Positions 58,127 through 59,892 of a DNA stretch of 59,892 nt are shown here, one piece after another (within the stretch, counting starts at the first letter, position 1; each line of letters opens with the position of its first letter). The position numbers and the translations under genes are program-made. The notes under the pieces are model-generated. The model was not told the origin of the DNA. It saw only the letters and a list, made by a program, of their open reading frames with translations, and ran no database searches. The stretch is from JBBRGK01 sp036741355 (GTDB lineage Bacteria > Chloroflexota > Dehalococcoidia > CAUJGQ01), in the NCBI GenBank assembly GCA_036741355.1, contig DAINSK010000023.1, positions 1 to 59,892 of the forward strand. The letters are read 5' to 3'.

Positions 58127-59782
58127 CTAAATGCCGCCGGAGCCACCGAGGCCGCCGAGTCCCCCGGCGCCTCCCGCCCCACCCGCTCCGCCGAACGCGC
58201 CAAAACCGCCGGAGGCGAACGAGAGCGGTGCCGTGTTGAGTCCGAGCATCTCCAGGCGCGCCTTCGGTAATGCGTTCAGCACGTCGGACGCCAACACCCC
58301 GGCGTCGCCCATCTCTTTACGCAGGAGGTCGCCGGCGGTGCCGTGCAGGAAAACGGCGCAGCACGCCGCTTCGGCGGCCGGTAGGCCCTGCGCCAGCATC
58401 GCGGCAACCGCCCCTGCCAGCACGTCGCCGGTTCCCGCGCTGGCCAGTGCCGCGTTCGAGAACGGCGAGAGCCAAACGCGGCCGTCCGGCGCGGCGATAA
58501 TCGTGCCCGCGCCCTTTAGTACCACGACCTGGCGCCACTTCTGCGCGGAGTCGTGCGCGATTGCCATGCGTTTGCCCTGAATCTCGTCGACGCTGAGGCC
58601 GGTCAGACGGGCCATCTCGCCGGGATGCGGCGTCAGGACGCAGCCTTCCGGCAGGAGCGTCCACCAACTGTCGGTCTGCGACAGGATGTTCAACGCATCG
58701 GCGTCGAGAACCACGCCCTTCAGGTCTTTCGGCAGTGACTGCAACAGCGATCGAAGCTCAGTGGCGACCGAGGCGCGCTGCGACAGGCCGCATCCCGCGA
58801 GCAAAACGTCGTACCGCCCGATCTCTTCCATCACGGCGCTAGCCGCTCCGCCGGCGAGAAAGCCGCCTTCGTCGGGCAGAGGCAGAAACGTCGCCTCGGA
58901 GAATTTGGTTGCAAGCACCGGCACCAGGCTGCGGCCGCAGGCAAAGGTGACGAGTCCTGCCCCGGCACGGGCCGCCCCGGCCGTGGACAGGTACGCGGCG
59001 CCAATGTAATTGCCCGAGCCGGTGAGCGAGAGCACCTTGCCAAAGGTTCCCTTGTTGGCGCCGGCGGGTCGTGCAGGCATCCGCTTGCGCACCCAGGCTG
59101 TGGCGAGTAGTTCAAGCGGCAGATCCTCTTCCAGGCCGGCGGGGATGCCGATATCGACCACTTGGAGCCGGCCGGCGACATCGCGTTCTTGCGTGTAAAG
59201 GCCGAGCTTGGGGAAACCGAAGGTCACCGTTTGGTCCGCGGTCACCGTGTGTGGATCCACTTTCCCGTTGTTCGCGTCCAGGCCGGTCGGCAGATCCACC
59301 GCGAGCAGTTTGAAGGGCATCGTCGCTTCCCGGATTGCCGACAGTGCGCCCAGGATCTCCGCGAGCTTGCCTTCGATCGGGCGAGCGCGTCCGGTGCCTA
59401 CCAGCGCGTCAATCACGAGGTCGGCCCCAGTGATCGCCTCCTTCAGCGATTGCAGCTCAGGGTCGTCCTCGGCGCACATGATCGGAACTTGGAACTCGCG
59501 AAGCCGGTCGATCAGCGGGTCGGCGTCGCGCGGCTTGAGCAGGTAGACGTACACCTCGACGCCCCAGTCGGCCAGGCAGCGTGACGCTACGAGCCCGTCA
59601 CCGCCGTTGTTGCCCGGTCCGCAGAGGACGATGATGCGACGGTCCTCCAGCGAACCGAGCAGCATCCACGCCTCCTGCGCCACGGCGAGGCCGGCGTTCT
59701 CCATGAGCTGTGCCGTGCTCACCCCAGCCCGCTCGGCCGCCTGTTCGAGTCCGTGCATCTGTTCGCTGGTGACGAGTTTCAT
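58127..59782 (-). CDS. nnr: Bifunctional NAD(P)HX epimerase/dehydratase
   Basis: A 551-residue fusion that repairs hydrated NAD(P)H. The N-terminal epimerase (YjeF_N) shows VLCGPGNNGGDGLVASRCLA and the Asp in VIDALVGTG. The C-terminal dehydratase (ribokinase-like) shows LTPHPGEMARLTGLS and ALASAGTGDVLAGAVAAML. The protein ends in a glycine-rich tail of about 28 residues (GGAGGAGGAGGLGGLGGSGG), which the family does not normally have. The start codon lies at the end of a long repeat also found before a glutamine synthetase; AGGGGT within it is the likely ribosome binding site. Confidence 0.94.
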   Translation of the reverse strand: MKLVTSEQMHGLEQAAERAGVSTAQLMENAGLAVAQEAWMLLGSLEDRRIIVLCGPGNNGGDGLVASRCLADWGVEVYVYLLKPRDADPLIDRLREFQVPIMCAEDDPELQSLKEAITGADLVIDALVGTGRARPIEGKLAEILGALSAIREATMPFKLLAVDLPTGLDANNGKVDPHTVTADQTVTFGFPKLGLYTQERDVAGRLQVVDIGIPAGLEEDLPLELLATAWVRKRMPARPAGANKGTFGKVLSLTGSGNYIGAAYLSTAGAARAGAGLVTFACGRSLVPVLATKFSEATFLPLPDEGGFLAGGAASAVMEEIGRYDVLLAGCGLSQRASVATELRSLLQSLPKDLKGVVLDADALNILSQTDSWWTLLPEGCVLTPHPGEMARLTGLSVDEIQGKRMAIAHDSAQKWRQVVVLKGAGTIIAAPDGRVWLSPFSNAALASAGTGDVLAGAVAAMLAQGLPAAEAACCAVFLHGTAGDLLRKEMGDAGVLASDVLNALPKARLEMLGLNTAPLSFASGGFGAFGGAGGAGGAGGLGGLGGSGGI

Positions 59783-59892
59783 GGAAAGTCTACCCCTACG
59801 CCTAACGGGAGGTACCGGTCCGACGGCTATCGGGGGACGCGGCCCCCAATCCCCCTTCCCCTTGCCCCCAATTCTGGGGGTAAGGGGCGATC
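59783..59892 (-). repeat. G-rich leader repeat, copy B
   Basis: It starts at the base next to the nnr start codon and runs to the window edge. It matches copy A (27749-27898) through AAAGTCTACC, CTACGCCTAACGGGAGGTAC, TCCGACGG, CGGGGG, GCCCCCAATCCCCCTTCCCC and TTCTGGGGGTAAGGGGCGAT. It lacks the 36-base duplication of copy A. Coding-strand G-runs lie at 59843-59869. Confidence 0.88.

Overview
This window is a piece of a high-GC bacterial chromosome. It looks like Chloroflexota (Thermomicrobia/Dehalococcoidia-like). The reasons are: an 11-gene nuo operon without nuoEFG; a zinc-finger/LysM membrane protein beside rplJL; F420-type luciferase-like and RskA-type proteins; DUF5679-like zinc ribbons; type I-alpha and I-beta glutamine synthetases side by side; and many G-rich palindromes between genes. 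Placement is inferred from gene content only. A run of exactly 100 N (25593-25692) shows this is a scaffolded draft assembly, so order across that point is less certain.

Layout. 1-4170 (+): end of tuf, rpmG, secE, nusG, rplK, rplA, an L10-leader attenuator, rplJ and rplL. 4200-5390: two small membrane proteins. 5406-9176: a thiamine locus with promoter, TPP riboswitch and terminator, then thiG, a thiE/tenI-like gene, thiS, a broken thiO, an inverted true thiE, and thiD. 9338-14395: DUF402 protein, polysaccharide deacetylase, valS and a MarR regulator. 14441-25379: nuoABCDHIJKLMN behind a strong promoter whose -35 box sits exactly inside a Rex-like operator. 25380-26402: modular palindromic repeats, the assembly gap and a small DUF4177-like gene. 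26403-30650: two glutamine synthetases (-) and an OmpR-type response regulator with no kinase beside it. 30660-39029: zinc alcohol dehydrogenase, secreted protein, membrane protein, a fused double class III CoA-transferase, an AI-2E family permease and two unknown genes. 39049-43332: F420-type oxidoreductase (-), ECF sigma plus RskA-like anti-sigma, ilvD (-). 43451-49529 (-): nusA-ylxR-infB-rbfA-(transglutaminase-like)-truB. 49796-59892: ribF and an unknown gene (+), then an EF-G paralogue, recJ, fabF, a cobalamin-type radical SAM protein and the NAD(P)HX repair enzyme (all -).

Most of this is core housekeeping. The more novel material lies in the regulatory DNA and in unusual protein architectures. 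A dispersed family of G-rich elements, several with four G-runs (G-quadruplex potential) on the coding strand, sits just upstream of start codons. One roughly 110-bp copy is repeated almost intact in front of two unrelated genes, a glutamine synthetase and the NAD(P)HX repair enzyme. Other points of interest are the Rex-like box on nuo, 11-bp-phased repeats before a glutamine synthetase next to a lone OmpR-type regulator, TruB fused to a zinc ribbon, a transglutaminase-like protein without its cysteine inside the infB-truB operon, and a double CoA-transferase whose N-terminal half lacks the expected aspartate.

No tRNA, rRNA, CRISPR array, transposase or phage gene was recognised.
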